Positions 7,796 to 15,101 of a stretch of DNA of 33,981 nucleotides are shown piece by piece. The first letter of the stretch is position 1. Each line of letters begins with the position of its first letter. Made by a program: the position numbers and the translations under genes. Where the stretch lies: positions 1 to 33,981 of the forward strand of contig CAJUFE010000050.1 in assembly GCA_910585635.1 (NCBI GenBank). The letters are read 5' to 3'. The notes under the pieces are model-generated. The model searched no databases and had not been told where the DNA came from. It saw nothing but the letters and a program-made list of their open reading frames with translations. The DNA comes from an uncultured Lachnospiraceae bacterium. GTDB lineage: Bacteria > Bacillota > Clostridia > Lachnospirales > Lachnospiraceae.

Positions 7796-7801
7796 TATGC
7801 A
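7779..7801. promoter_or_regulatory. Inverted repeat overlapping the NCS1 operon -35 box
   Basis: TGCATAT and ATATGCA are a perfect 7-bp inverted repeat separated by 9 nt. The dyad covers the proposed -35 box and part of the spacer of the minus-strand promoter, which is where a repressor or activator would act. A second, partly overlapping pair (CATTTTG 7868-7874 with CAAAATG 7891-7897; TTTGG with CCAAA inside it) lies further toward the TetR gene. Confidence 0.45.
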
Positions 7802-7953
7802 ATATCAGGGAAATGGTCCATATGTTCTTTGTATTTTGATGGGATGGTATGGATGATATAGTACAAACATTTTGGGCTTTAATGTCCAAACAAAATGATC
7901 TTTATCATTTTTTTCTGAAAAGATGTGGCATACTTCTATATAGGTAAAGAGCC

Positions 7954-7982
7954 TTTACTGAAAAAAGATAACACTTTATCAA
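7954..7982 (+). promoter_or_regulatory. Candidate promoter of the TetR gene
   Basis: TTTACT and TATCAA are 17 nt apart on the plus strand, about 107 nt before the chosen TetR start. Each box matches consensus at four of six positions, so the call is tentative. The -10 lies inside the dyad at 7971-7990, as expected for an autoregulated repressor. Confidence 0.35.
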
Positions 7983-7990
7983 CAAAGTGT
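7971..7990. promoter_or_regulatory. Probable TetR-type operator
   Basis: ACACTTT and AAAGTGT form a perfect 7-bp inverted repeat around a 6-nt spacer, a 20-bp symmetric site of the size usually bound by TetR-family dimers. It lies between the divergent TetR gene and the NCS1 operon. Outside it, GATAAC (7967-7972) and GTTATC (8002-8007) form a second, off-centre repeat. Confidence 0.5.
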
Positions 7991-8089
7991 GCTATGGTTA
8001 AGTTATCGGACCAAACCCTGCACATACACCAAAATGTCAGATCTTCTATGATCGTCAAAAAGAAAGTTCCAAGAGAAAAGGAGATGGAT

Positions 8090-8692
8090 ATGCGAAGCTC
8101 GAAAACCGGTATCAAAGAAGCGATCTGTGATTCTCTGTGCCTTTTAGCGCAGAGCAAGCCCAAAGAGAAAGTGAGCATCACTTCTCTTATTGGAGCGGCA
8201 GGGATAAGCCGTTCTTCTTTTTACTATTATTATGAAAGTATCAACGATGTATTTGCCGATATGGTAAATGAGTTTTGTGGAGAGTATCAGAGCATTGGTT
8301 TTCTGGTCTTGAATACAAAGGCCCATCGGGACAGAGAGGGGCTTTTGAGGGCGGAGGAAGCCTTTTGCGATGTCATTTTAAAGTATAAAAAATGGGTCGT
8401 GTTCTTTTTTGAGAGACCGAACTACTTTGACTTTCGGGAGATCTTCTATCAGCAGTTCCAAGAGCGTTGCAGCACCATGCACATCACTATGCTATATAAG
8501 GAGCAGAGGAGTGAACTGCGGGATAGAGTGACCTATTCCTATAGTATCTATAGCTGCTGTATGCAGATGTTTTCCGTTCTGGAGCTATATGTTAAACGTG
8601 GTTTTCGGGAGACGCCAGAAGATTTTGTCAGCATATATGAACAAACCTTTTCGCAGACCTTATTTTTTGAGGATGGCATTTGTATTGTTTAG
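8090..8692 (+). CDS. TetR/AcrR family transcriptional regulator
   Basis: DNA-binding regulator of 200 aa. Residues 6-55 form a typical TetR helix-turn-helix (TGIKEAICDSLCLLAQ, then VSITSLIGAAGISRSSFYYYY with the FYYYYESINDVF signature); the rest is a divergent helical ligand-binding and dimer domain. The frame is open from 7925, but ATG 8090 is chosen because AAAGGAG ends 6 nt before it and the family starts at this point; the ATG at 8084 touches the RBS. It is divergent from the NCS1/hydrolase operon and shares a 540-nt control region with two perfect dyads, so it most likely controls that operon and itself. The gene is visibly more AT-rich than its neighbours, which suggests separate acquisition. 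Confidence 0.88.
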   Translation: MRSSKTGIKEAICDSLCLLAQSKPKEKVSITSLIGAAGISRSSFYYYYESINDVFADMVNEFCGEYQSIGFLVLNTKAHRDREGLLRAEEAFCDVILKYKKWVVFFFERPNYFDFREIFYQQFQERCSTMHITMLYKEQRSELRDRVTYSYSIYSCCMQMFSVLELYVKRGFRETPEDFVSIYEQTFSQTLFFEDGICIV

Positions 8693-8795
8693 ACGGATAC
8701 GATGGGATCGAGGAGCCGCTGTGCTCCTTAGCTATGCCAATGGTGCATTTGGTGAGCCGGGCAGAACGTATCACTTACCTTTATCCGTGTGGAGC

Positions 8796-8833
8796 AAAGC
8801 CAGGGCATCCTTTTAGAGGATGCCCTGGCTTTA
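8796..8833. terminator. Terminator between TetR gene and the HEPN gene
   Basis: AAAGCCAGGGCATCC and GGATGCCCTGGCTTT form a perfect 15-bp stem with a 7-nt loop. The T-run is short (TTT) on both strands, but the stem is very stable and it separates two convergent genes, so it probably acts in both directions. The rest of 8693-8902 shows no gene. Confidence 0.75.
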
Positions 8834-8902
8834 GTAGGATGACTTTGTGCATTTTTTCGGATCTATCCATTTTTATAGAAAATGGAGCAAGAGGCCTTTA
8901 TC

Positions 8903-9294
8903 TTACTTTGAGCTCACATAAGCGTCTACTTGCTGGACAAAGTATTTTGCGTTTTTAAGCTGCGCTTCCGCCTCTATCTTTCCCGCTACATAGAAATCAT
9001 CATAGTCCGATCTTTCTCTGCAAAACGAACTTTCTTTTATAATGATCGCCAGACTCCTATCCAGTATTTCTGTTTTCAAATATTCTTTTGTAAAATATGC
9101 TATCACTCCTGAGTACTTAGATGAGTCAAAGCTCTTCAATGCATTGGCTGGCGCATTGCATGAAAAACCGCATAGTAAAACCTGTTCAGAGATGTTCTAT
9201 ATTGCCCTATCTCCAGGTTGCTTTCCGATGCCAACAGCATTTCCTTAGCCCTTGCCAAACGGTAGCCTGCCAGTTCCTTTAAGCTGCTTTCCAT
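8903..9294 (-). pseudogene. HEPN domain protein (UPF0332 type), frameshifted
   Basis: Putative HEPN toxin partner of the adjacent nucleotidyltransferase. From the ATG at 9294 (AAGGAGG upstream) the frame reads MESSLKELAGYRLARAKE and later LNRFYYAVFHAMR, then hits TGA at 9138-9136. The -1 frame continues from NALKSFDSSKYSGVIAYF through ERSDYDDFYVAGKIEAEAQL to a stop at 8903. Together the parts give the normal HEPN layout of about 130 residues, and adding one base makes the length (392+1 nt) divisible by three. The break lies at about 9146-9155. No slippery heptamer or downstream stem was seen, so this is a one-base loss (or sequencing error) rather than programmed frameshifting. The start overlaps the end of the nucleotidyltransferase gene by 16 nt, as in MNT-HEPN toxin-antitoxin pairs. 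Confidence 0.72.
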
Positions 9295-9608
9295 AAAACG
9301 ATCCCCTCCTCCTTAACATTCCGATAAAAAGGAAGTACATCCCCCCATTTCTTCATATGATCTTCCTGTATATCCACGATCGAAAAAACTCTTTCATATC
9401 GTATGTCCATATCAGCAGCCCAGCCTAAAAAGCGCCTTTTTGTCACATCATCCATCTGGCTCCTTACGACGATCGCAATATCGATATCGCTCTCCTGTGT
9501 CGCATCGCCCCTCGCCACTGAGCCGTATAAAATGATCATAGATATAGTATTTCTAAAGATCTCAGTCAGACTCTGTACCAATTCCTCTTTCATCTCATCT
9601 GATAGCAT
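9279..9608 (-). CDS. Minimal nucleotidyltransferase (MNT-type, toxin-antitoxin antitoxin-like)
   Basis: Small protein of 109 aa with the minimal polymerase-beta nucleotidyltransferase motif: GSVARG at residues 29-34 followed by Asp41 and Asp43 in SDIDIAIVV, and a later DMDIRYE that may supply the third acidic residue. In MNT-HEPN (type VII) pairs such proteins silence the HEPN RNase, in studied cases by AMPylation. The start at 9608 is preferred over the in-frame 9659 because GGGGAGG ends 8 nt before it. It overlaps the start of the HEPN gene, so the two form an operon. The MNT gene looks intact while its HEPN partner is frameshifted, consistent with loss of the toxic half first. Confidence 0.82.
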   Translation of the reverse strand: MLSDEMKEELVQSLTEIFRNTISMIILYGSVARGDATQESDIDIAIVVRSQMDDVTKRRFLGWAADMDIRYERVFSIVDIQEDHMKKWGDVLPFYRNVKEEGIVLWKAA

Positions 9609-9770
9609 CCCATCCACCTCCCCTGATCGTCTATCCATACGTTCGGTCCTTATATCCATTATACCCCTATTGGAACTATCCTACAACCGGATATTTAAAA
9701 GAGGGCATTTAGAAGCTCTTTCATCACTATCAGATAAAGGATCATCCAGTAGGCGATAGGTAAGCCCAGG

Positions 9771-10685
9771 TCACAGCAGCCCGCAGGAGTACTGTGTAGC
9801 CAGCTGGATGAAATATTTCTCCGGTTTGGTCAGATAGCTGCCCTTTAGGATCGCCATACAGCGCATCCAGGATTCCTTAGGGGAGACGGTGAAGTACACC
9901 ATGGGGGCATCCGGTTCTACATAGGACTGGGGGAAAAAGGCTGGACAGACCTGGTTCTTGACCATATTGATGACCGTGGAGGTGCTGGTGGATTCAAAGA
10001 GCACCTTGGGGCGGAAGCCGGCGCTCTCAAAGAGCCGGTCCGTCATCTCCCGGATCCTGGTGGTCCTGGAGGAAAGGATGAAAGGGTCCTCTTTAAAGAG
10101 CCGCAGGTCGATCTCCGGGAAGGTCTCCCAGCTCTTCTCCCCCGCTAAGTGCGCCTGCGGGTGGCTTTTCGGCACACCCAGGATGATCAGCTCCTCGCAC
10201 ATGTCTAAGTATTCCAGATCCGGATGCTTTAAGCCCTTGGCGTAGGTGGAGCAGGCCATGGTCACCTCCCGCTGTAAGACCAGCTGCTCCATGGTCTTCA
10301 CCCGGGCCTCCCGGATGCAAAACACCACATTCGGATATCGCTCATGGAAGATCGGATAGATGCGGGAGAACATGAGAGAGCCCCTCTCCGGCGTATAGGC
10401 CACCGCGATCTCCCCGGAGGTCTCCTGGGCGATATCATGGATGATCTTATAGGTCTCCTGCTTCATATCCACCATCTGTCGGGCCGTAGCCAGATAGATC
10501 CGCCCCGCATAGGTGGGACACATACTGTGCTTCCGTCTCTCAAAAAGCGGCGTCCCCAGCTCCCGCTCCAGCTTCAAGAGCTGCTGGTTCAGCGCCGACT
10601 GGGTGAGGAAAAGCTTCTCCGCCGCCTTCGAGATGCTCTGTTCCTGTTCGATCGCGATGATGTTCTCGATCTGCCGTAATTCCAT
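9771..10685 (-). CDS. LysR family transcriptional regulator
   Basis: Regulator of 304 aa. The N terminus has a classic LysR helix-turn-helix (MELRQIENIIAIEQ, SISKAAEKLFLTQSALNQQLLKLERELG, LFER) in residues 1-55, followed by a periplasmic-binding-protein-like effector domain from about residue 88. ATG 10685 is chosen over the in-frame GTG at 10700 because GGGAGGT lies 7 nt upstream, inside the shorter alternative leader. It is divergent from the tctC-tctB-tctA operon across a 248-nt region, the usual arrangement for a LysR activator that senses the transported carboxylate and controls the transporter operon. The effector is unknown. Confidence 0.88.
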   Translation of the reverse strand: MELRQIENIIAIEQEQSISKAAEKLFLTQSALNQQLLKLERELGTPLFERRKHSMCPTYAGRIYLATARQMVDMKQETYKIIHDIAQETSGEIAVAYTPERGSLMFSRIYPIFHERYPNVVFCIREARVKTMEQLVLQREVTMACSTYAKGLKHPDLEYLDMCEELIILGVPKSHPQAHLAGEKSWETFPEIDLRLFKEDPFILSSRTTRIREMTDRLFESAGFRPKVLFESTSTSTVINMVKNQVCPAFFPQSYVEPDAPMVYFTVSPKESWMRCMAILKGSYLTKPEKYFIQLATQYSCGLL

Positions 10686-10741
10686 ATATATACCTCCCAC
10701 AAGACTTAATCCAGCTAAGAGAAAATATAAAAATCCATAAG

Positions 10742-10771
10742 TTGAAAAGATACCCCCACATCCATTATAAT
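10742..10771 (+). promoter_or_regulatory. Candidate promoter of the tct operon
   Basis: TTGAAA (10742-10747) and a consensus TATAAT (10766-10771) are 18 nt apart. The predicted start near 10778 gives a leader of about 155 nt with several hairpins, such as ATCTT/AAGAT and GGCC/GGCC pairs. LysR-type sites would be expected next to the -35. Confidence 0.55.
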
Positions 10772-10933
10772 CAGATCATACAAAGAGTTCAAGCTTGACG
10801 AGGGGATCTTGTATAAGATCTGGCCATAGAACAGGCCATCCTGCAGCAGTCCGACCGGTCAGGGCTGCCGCGATCACCCAGAGGGATCCCGAAAGGGATG
10901 AGACGAGCGAAACCAGCGAAAAGGAGAGGAACC

Positions 10934-11926
10934 ATGAAAAAGAGTGTATTCGCATTAGCATTGGCAGGTATCATGGCATGCGTGACGGCATGCGGCGCGG
11001 GGGGCAGCAGCAACGGCTGGGCAAAGAACGTGGAGGTCCAGGTCCCGGCAAAGGCAGGAGGCGGTACGGACGTGATGGCAAGGGCCTTAGGGACCCAGGT
11101 GGCCAAGGATTCCGGCTCCACCATCACCATCGTCAACAATACGGACGGCGGCGGTGTGGTGGCCTGTGAGAAGGGCGCGGCGGGAAAGAAGGACGGCTCC
11201 ACCCTGGTCCAGTTCCACACCACCCTGCTGATCAAGACCGCTACCGGCGTGTTCAAAAAATCGGCGGCAGAGGATTTTACCGTGATCGCTGTGGGCGTGC
11301 CGGTGGACGAGGCTAACAATGTGCTGGTGGTCTCCGGAGATTCCCCCTATAACACCCTGGACGATCTGATCGCCGATGTGAAGGCAAACCCAGGCACGCT
11401 CCTGATGGGTGTGGAGACCGGCGGGACCATCCATGTGGAGGCCGGGTTATTTGCCAAGGCGGCAGGGCTGGATATCAAATATGTGGAAGCCGGCTCCGAT
11501 ACCGAGAAGCTGACCGCTCTGGTAGGGAAGAGCATCAACGCGGCCATGGTCAATGCCAACCAGGCGAAGCAGTATATCGAGTCCGGCAAGGCCAAAGCCC
11601 TGGCCGTGGTCTCTAACGGCCCGGAGGGCGGGCGCAGCTCGGTGCTTCCGGATGTGCCGTCCTTTGTAGAGCAGGGCGTGGATTGCTCCTTCCAGATGCT
11701 CAGCGTCATCCTCTTAGGGCCGAAGGATATGGATCCGGCTCTGGTGACCCAGATCCACGACTACTATGCGGCAGCGGCGGAAAATGAAGAGGTGAAGAAG
11801 ACCTTGGCGCCGGCCGGTATGGAGATGACGTTCCTGGGTGTTGAGGAAGGGTTAAAGACCGTCCAGGAGGCCCAGGCCAGCGTGGACGCGGTGGTGCAGG
11901 AGCTGGGGCTGGATCAGCAGCAGTAA
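10934..11926 (+). CDS. tctC: Tripartite tricarboxylate transporter substrate-binding lipoprotein (TctC/Bug family)
   Basis: Extracytoplasmic solute receptor of a TTT transporter, 330 aa. It begins with a lipoprotein signal peptide (MKKSVFALALAGIMACVTAC) with lipobox VTAC and Cys20 as the lipidated residue. The mature part shows Bug/TctC features: VEVQVPAKAGGGTDVMARAL, ITIVNNTDGGG, a segment with NPGTLLMGVETGGTIHVEAG, and SVLPDVPSFVEQG. The ATG at 10934 is chosen over the in-frame 10898 because AAGGAGAGG precedes it and it gives a proper signal peptide. It is the first gene of the operon, with tctB starting 17 nt after its stop. The family binds citrate, dicarboxylates and other small carboxylates; the ligand here is not known. 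Confidence 0.92.
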   Translation: MKKSVFALALAGIMACVTACGAGGSSNGWAKNVEVQVPAKAGGGTDVMARALGTQVAKDSGSTITIVNNTDGGGVVACEKGAAGKKDGSTLVQFHTTLLIKTATGVFKKSAAEDFTVIAVGVPVDEANNVLVVSGDSPYNTLDDLIADVKANPGTLLMGVETGGTIHVEAGLFAKAAGLDIKYVEAGSDTEKLTALVGKSINAAMVNANQAKQYIESGKAKALAVVSNGPEGGRSSVLPDVPSFVEQGVDCSFQMLSVILLGPKDMDPALVTQIHDYYAAAAENEEVKKTLAPAGMEMTFLGVEEGLKTVQEAQASVDAVVQELGLDQQQ

Positions 11927-11943
11927 AATGAGGAGGAAAACGT

Positions 11944-12408
11944 ATGAAGCTAAAGAGAGACCAGCTGACCGGGGCTGCCCTGGTCATCCTAGGGATCGTG
12001 GTATTCCTCATGACCACCACATTTTCGATCCCGATCACGGCTGCCTATCCGGGGCCCAGGATGCTGCCTACCATCGCCGCCTTCGGCTTTGTGGTATGCG
12101 GTCTGGGGATCTTCGCAGAAGGGACTATGAGTAAAAAAGAAGAGAAGGTTTTTCTGGTGAAGGAAGGCTGGGTGCGGGTGCTCCTGACCTTGGCGGTGAT
12201 CGCCGCCTATATCGCCGGGATGACCGTAGTCGGGTATCTGATCGCCACACCGGTCATCTTATATGTGCTGACCACCATGTTCGCTAAGGGGAGCCAGACC
12301 TCCGTGAAGGGGAGAGTGATCTTCTCTGTGGCAGTAGCGGCGATCATCTATGTGATCTATGTATACGCCTTTGGCCTCACGTTGCCGGGCGGGATGCTAT
12401 TTGGATAA
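11944..12408 (+). CDS. tctB: Tripartite tricarboxylate transporter small membrane subunit TctB
   Basis: Small membrane subunit, 154 aa, with four hydrophobic segments: LTGAALVILGIVVFLMTTTF near the N terminus, MLPTIAAFGFVVCGLGIF, VLLTLAVIAAYIAGMTVVGY, and a C-terminal VIFSVAVAAIIYVIYVYAFG followed by LPGGMLFG. The conserved AYPGPRMLPT motif and the LPG ending match the TctB family. AGGAGG lies 8 nt before the ATG. It sits between the receptor and the large permease with gaps of 17 and 12 nt. Its role in the complex is structural and poorly defined in the family. Confidence 0.9.
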   Translation: MKLKRDQLTGAALVILGIVVFLMTTTFSIPITAAYPGPRMLPTIAAFGFVVCGLGIFAEGTMSKKEEKVFLVKEGWVRVLLTLAVIAAYIAGMTVVGYLIATPVILYVLTTMFAKGSQTSVKGRVIFSVAVAAIIYVIYVYAFGLTLPGGMLFG

Positions 12409-12420
12409 AGGAGGGGTCTC

Positions 12421-13920
12421 ATGTTCGAGTATATCCCATATATCATGAGTCAGATCGTCCAGCCCTTTAACCTGGTGCTGCTGTTCGCCGCCACGGTGAT
12501 CGGTCTGGTGTTCGGCGCGATCCCCGGGCTTTCCGGGACGCTGGCGGTCATGCTGTTCATGCCGCTGACCTATTCCATGCAAGCCGGCCCGGCGGTCATC
12601 TTTCTGATCGCCCTCTGGGTGGGCGGCTGCTCCGGTTCCTTCATCGGCTCCGTGCTCTTAGGGATCCCCGGGTCGGCCTCCTCAGTGGCCACCTGCTGGG
12701 ACGGCTACCCCATGGCCCAGAGCGGGAAAGCCGGTAAGGCTCTGGCCATCGGGATGGTGGCTTCCTTTTTGGGGACATTTTTCAGCGCCCTCTTCGCGGC
12801 GCTCCTCAGCCAGAAGATCGCGGATGTGGCCTTCGCCATGGGGCCATGGGAGTATTTCTCCCTGTGCTTTGTGGCGATCACCATGGTGCTGGCGATCTCC
12901 AAGGGCAATATGTTCAAGGGCCTCGCGTCGGCGGCTATCGGCCTGCTCTTCGCATCGGTGGGCTTCTCCCCGATCGACGCGGAGGCACGGTTCGTCTTTG
13001 ACAATATGTATCTGATGAGCGGTCTGGGCATGACCGTGGTGCTGATCGGGATCTTCGGCGTGGCCCGGATCGTGGAGGAGTACGGAAAAGGCTTCGGCGC
13101 GCTGCCGGATGTGGATACCAAGAGCATCAAGGGCCTTGGCATCACCATAGCGGAGATCGTGGCCCAGGGCGTGAACATCATCCGCTCCTTCCTGATCGGT
13201 CTGGGGATCGGCTTCCTTCCCGGCATGGGCGCGGGCCTGTCCAATCTGGTGGCCTACTCCAGCGCGAAAAATGCCTCCAAGACCCCGGAGCAGTTCGGTC
13301 ATGGCTGTCCGGACGGCATATGGGCCTCGGAGGTGTCCAATAACGCGGCCATCGGCGGCTCCATGATCCCTATGGCGGCACTGGGGATCCCGGGGGATTC
13401 CACCACGGCTCTCCTGATCGGCGCACTGACCATCCACGGCCTGGAGATGGGGCCTATGGTCTTTAAGAACAGCGGCAATGTGGTTTATCTGATGTTCGCC
13501 ACGGTCATGGTGTGCGCCCTGGTGGTCCTGGTGCTCCAGGCGTTGGGGATGCGTGTGTTCCCTCTGATCTTGAAGGTCCCCTACCACTATATGTATCCGG
13601 CCCTGATCATCATCTCCTTTGTCAGTGCCTATGTAGATTCCAGCAGCTTATATAAATGTGGGATGATGCTGGTGTTCGTGATCATCGGCATCCTGATGAG
13701 CTACGGCGGGCTGCCCACGGCGCCACTCATCCTGGCCTTTATCCTGGGCCCCACCTTAGAGAGCAATATGTTAAAGTCCTTCCAGTATTCCGGCACGGCA
13801 GCCACCTTCTTTACCCGGCCGATCTCCTGTGTGTTCATGGTGGTGGGGATCGCCTGTGTGTTCTCGCCGGTGATCCGGATGGTCTTGGAAAAAGCGAAGG
13901 GGAAGAAGGCCCCTGCATAG
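12421..13920 (+). CDS. tctA: Tripartite tricarboxylate transporter large permease TctA
   Basis: Large permease subunit, 499 aa and about eleven to twelve hydrophobic segments. It contains the TctA signatures LVFGAIPGLSGTLAVMLFMPLTY near the N terminus, GIPGSASSVATCWDGYPMA, and the second-half repeat FLPGMGAGLSNLVAYSSAK with EVSNNAAIGGSMIPMAALG. AAAGGAGG lies before the ATG at 12421, 12 nt after tctB. Together with TctC and TctB it imports a carboxylate using the ion gradient. The next gene, about 300 nt downstream, is a metallo-hydrolase that might act on the imported compound. Confidence 0.94.
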   Translation: MFEYIPYIMSQIVQPFNLVLLFAATVIGLVFGAIPGLSGTLAVMLFMPLTYSMQAGPAVIFLIALWVGGCSGSFIGSVLLGIPGSASSVATCWDGYPMAQSGKAGKALAIGMVASFLGTFFSALFAALLSQKIADVAFAMGPWEYFSLCFVAITMVLAISKGNMFKGLASAAIGLLFASVGFSPIDAEARFVFDNMYLMSGLGMTVVLIGIFGVARIVEEYGKGFGALPDVDTKSIKGLGITIAEIVAQGVNIIRSFLIGLGIGFLPGMGAGLSNLVAYSSAKNASKTPEQFGHGCPDGIWASEVSNNAAIGGSMIPMAALGIPGDSTTALLIGALTIHGLEMGPMVFKNSGNVVYLMFATVMVCALVVLVLQALGMRVFPLILKVPYHYMYPALIIISFVSAYVDSSSLYKCGMMLVFVIIGILMSYGGLPTAPLILAFILGPTLESNMLKSFQYSGTAATFFTRPISCVFMVVGIACVFSPVIRMVLEKAKGKKAPA

Positions 13921-14127
13921 GTAGAGGGGGAAGAGCCCCTGCATGACGAAGCCCATATGGACATTTTTGATACCCCTTTTCAAAAGCTGCCGAAGATCGT
14001 TTCCCGGCAGCGCTGAAAAAACCTGAGGCTGCCATAAAATGACCGATCTGCCCAATATACGTATCGGTATCATTGCCATCGATACCCAATATGGTAGGAT
14101 CATCGCATTTTACCGCATCCTCGTAAA
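13921..14127. other. Intergenic DNA after tctA, no confident gene
   Basis: No gene with a ribosome binding site was found. A minus-strand frame (13835-14155) carries a protein-like stretch (CGVFYEDAVKCDDPTILG, then DTDTYIGQIGHFMAASGFF) that I could not assign to a family; it may be a decayed fragment or chance. A plus-strand frame near 14040 (MTDLPNIRIGIIAIDTQYG) is equally ambiguous. Confidence 0.3.
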
Positions 14128-14172
14128 AAACGCCGCAGGGAGAGCGCAAGGACATCCTGCGGCGTTTCTTTA
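14128..14172 (+). terminator. Rho-independent terminator between tctA and the MBL hydrolase
   Basis: AAACGCCGCAGG and CCTGCGGCGTTT form a perfect 12-bp stem around a 16-nt loop, followed by CTTTAAAAA. It probably ends much of the tct transcript. Immediately after it a 14-15-nt sequence (GTTTCTTTAAAAAG) is repeated in tandem, leading to the RBS of the next gene. Confidence 0.75.
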
Positions 14173-14227
14173 AAAAGTGTTTCTTTAAAAAGAGTGTTTC
14201 TCTGCAAATATAAGGAGGAAGAGCGAT

Positions 14228-15073
14228 ATGTCATTTACATGTTCACCGGCCATCCCCGACCCGGTGGCCAGATTAGCCTACAGACCTTGGACATTGTCCG
14301 TGGAGCCCTTCCAGGTGGCGCCCAGGACCTGGTACGTGGCCGGGCAGACCTGGGTGGGCTGTTACCTGATCGATACTGGCGACGGCCTGGTCCTGATCGA
14401 CTGCGCGATCCCGGAAAGCCTGTATCTCCTGGTGGATTCCATCTACAAGCTGGGCTTTAAGCTGCAGGATATCAAGAAGATCCTGATCAGCCATGCCCAT
14501 TTCGATCACTGCGGGGCGGCCGCCGCCATGAAGGAGCTGACCGGCGCGCCACTTTATATGTCCCGGGAGGATTGGGTGTTCTATAAGGAATGCCGGGAGG
14601 AGACCCTGGATCTGGATAAGGATTCTCATCCCCAGGATTTTACCGTGGATCATTTCTATTCCGACGATGAGCCGATCATCCAGGGAGAGGTGGCCATCCG
14701 GACCATGCTGACCCCGGGCCACACGGTGGGCTGCACCAGCTTTTTCTGGGAGGTGAAAAACCCGGTGAGCGGCCAGACCTATGTGGTGGCCATGCACGGC
14801 GGCGTGGGGGCGAACACCATGAACGACCAGTATTACGCTTCCAGCCGGTATCTGACCCCGGCCCTCCGGGACCGTTTCCTGGCGGATGCGGAGAAGCTAA
14901 AGAAGATCCATGTGGATATCGCCCTCCCCAGCCATCCCAACCAGATCACGATCACGGACCGGATGGGGACCTACACCGACGAGAGCCAGCCTTATCTGGA
15001 CGAGACAGTCTGGGCGGATTTTATCGACGAGCGGGTGCGGCAGGTCAGAGCGCTGATGGAGAAGACGGCGTGA
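14228..15073 (+). CDS. Metallo-beta-lactamase fold hydrolase
   Basis: Soluble zinc hydrolase of 281 aa with the MBL fold. Metal ligands are visible: His89, His91, Asp93 and His94 in SHAHFDHCG, His165 in TPGHTVGCTSFFWE, and His236 in PSHPNQ. The pattern, with a histidine rather than a cysteine ligand and no RNase-type domain, resembles subclass B3-like and lactonase-like members. No signal peptide is evident, so it is probably cytoplasmic. AAGGAGG precedes the ATG. It follows the TctCBA operon on the same strand but is separated by a terminator, so it may be transcribed at a lower level or from its own promoter. A role in hydrolysing a lactone or ester derived from the imported carboxylate is inference. 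Confidence 0.87.
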   Translation: MSFTCSPAIPDPVARLAYRPWTLSVEPFQVAPRTWYVAGQTWVGCYLIDTGDGLVLIDCAIPESLYLLVDSIYKLGFKLQDIKKILISHAHFDHCGAAAAMKELTGAPLYMSREDWVFYKECREETLDLDKDSHPQDFTVDHFYSDDEPIIQGEVAIRTMLTPGHTVGCTSFFWEVKNPVSGQTYVVAMHGGVGANTMNDQYYASSRYLTPALRDRFLADAEKLKKIHVDIALPSHPNQITITDRMGTYTDESQPYLDETVWADFIDERVRQVRALMEKTA

Positions 15074-15101
15074 GAAGGCCTGAGGCCAGCAGCGGCGGCC
15101 G

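Noticed and set aside
7925..8089. Upstream in-frame extension of the TetR protein
   Set aside because: It covers the predicted promoter and operator, has no RBS, and the family starts at 8090.
9136..9160. Programmed frameshift in the HEPN gene
   Set aside because: No slippery heptamer or stimulatory stem is present, so a simple one-base loss is more likely.
12682..13587. 301-residue open frame antisense to tctA
   Set aside because: It is His/Asp/Gln-rich and mirrors the codon pattern of tctA; no start signals.
14040..14165. Small plus-strand gene before the MBL hydrolase
   Set aside because: The frame has no ribosome binding site and runs through a terminator stem.
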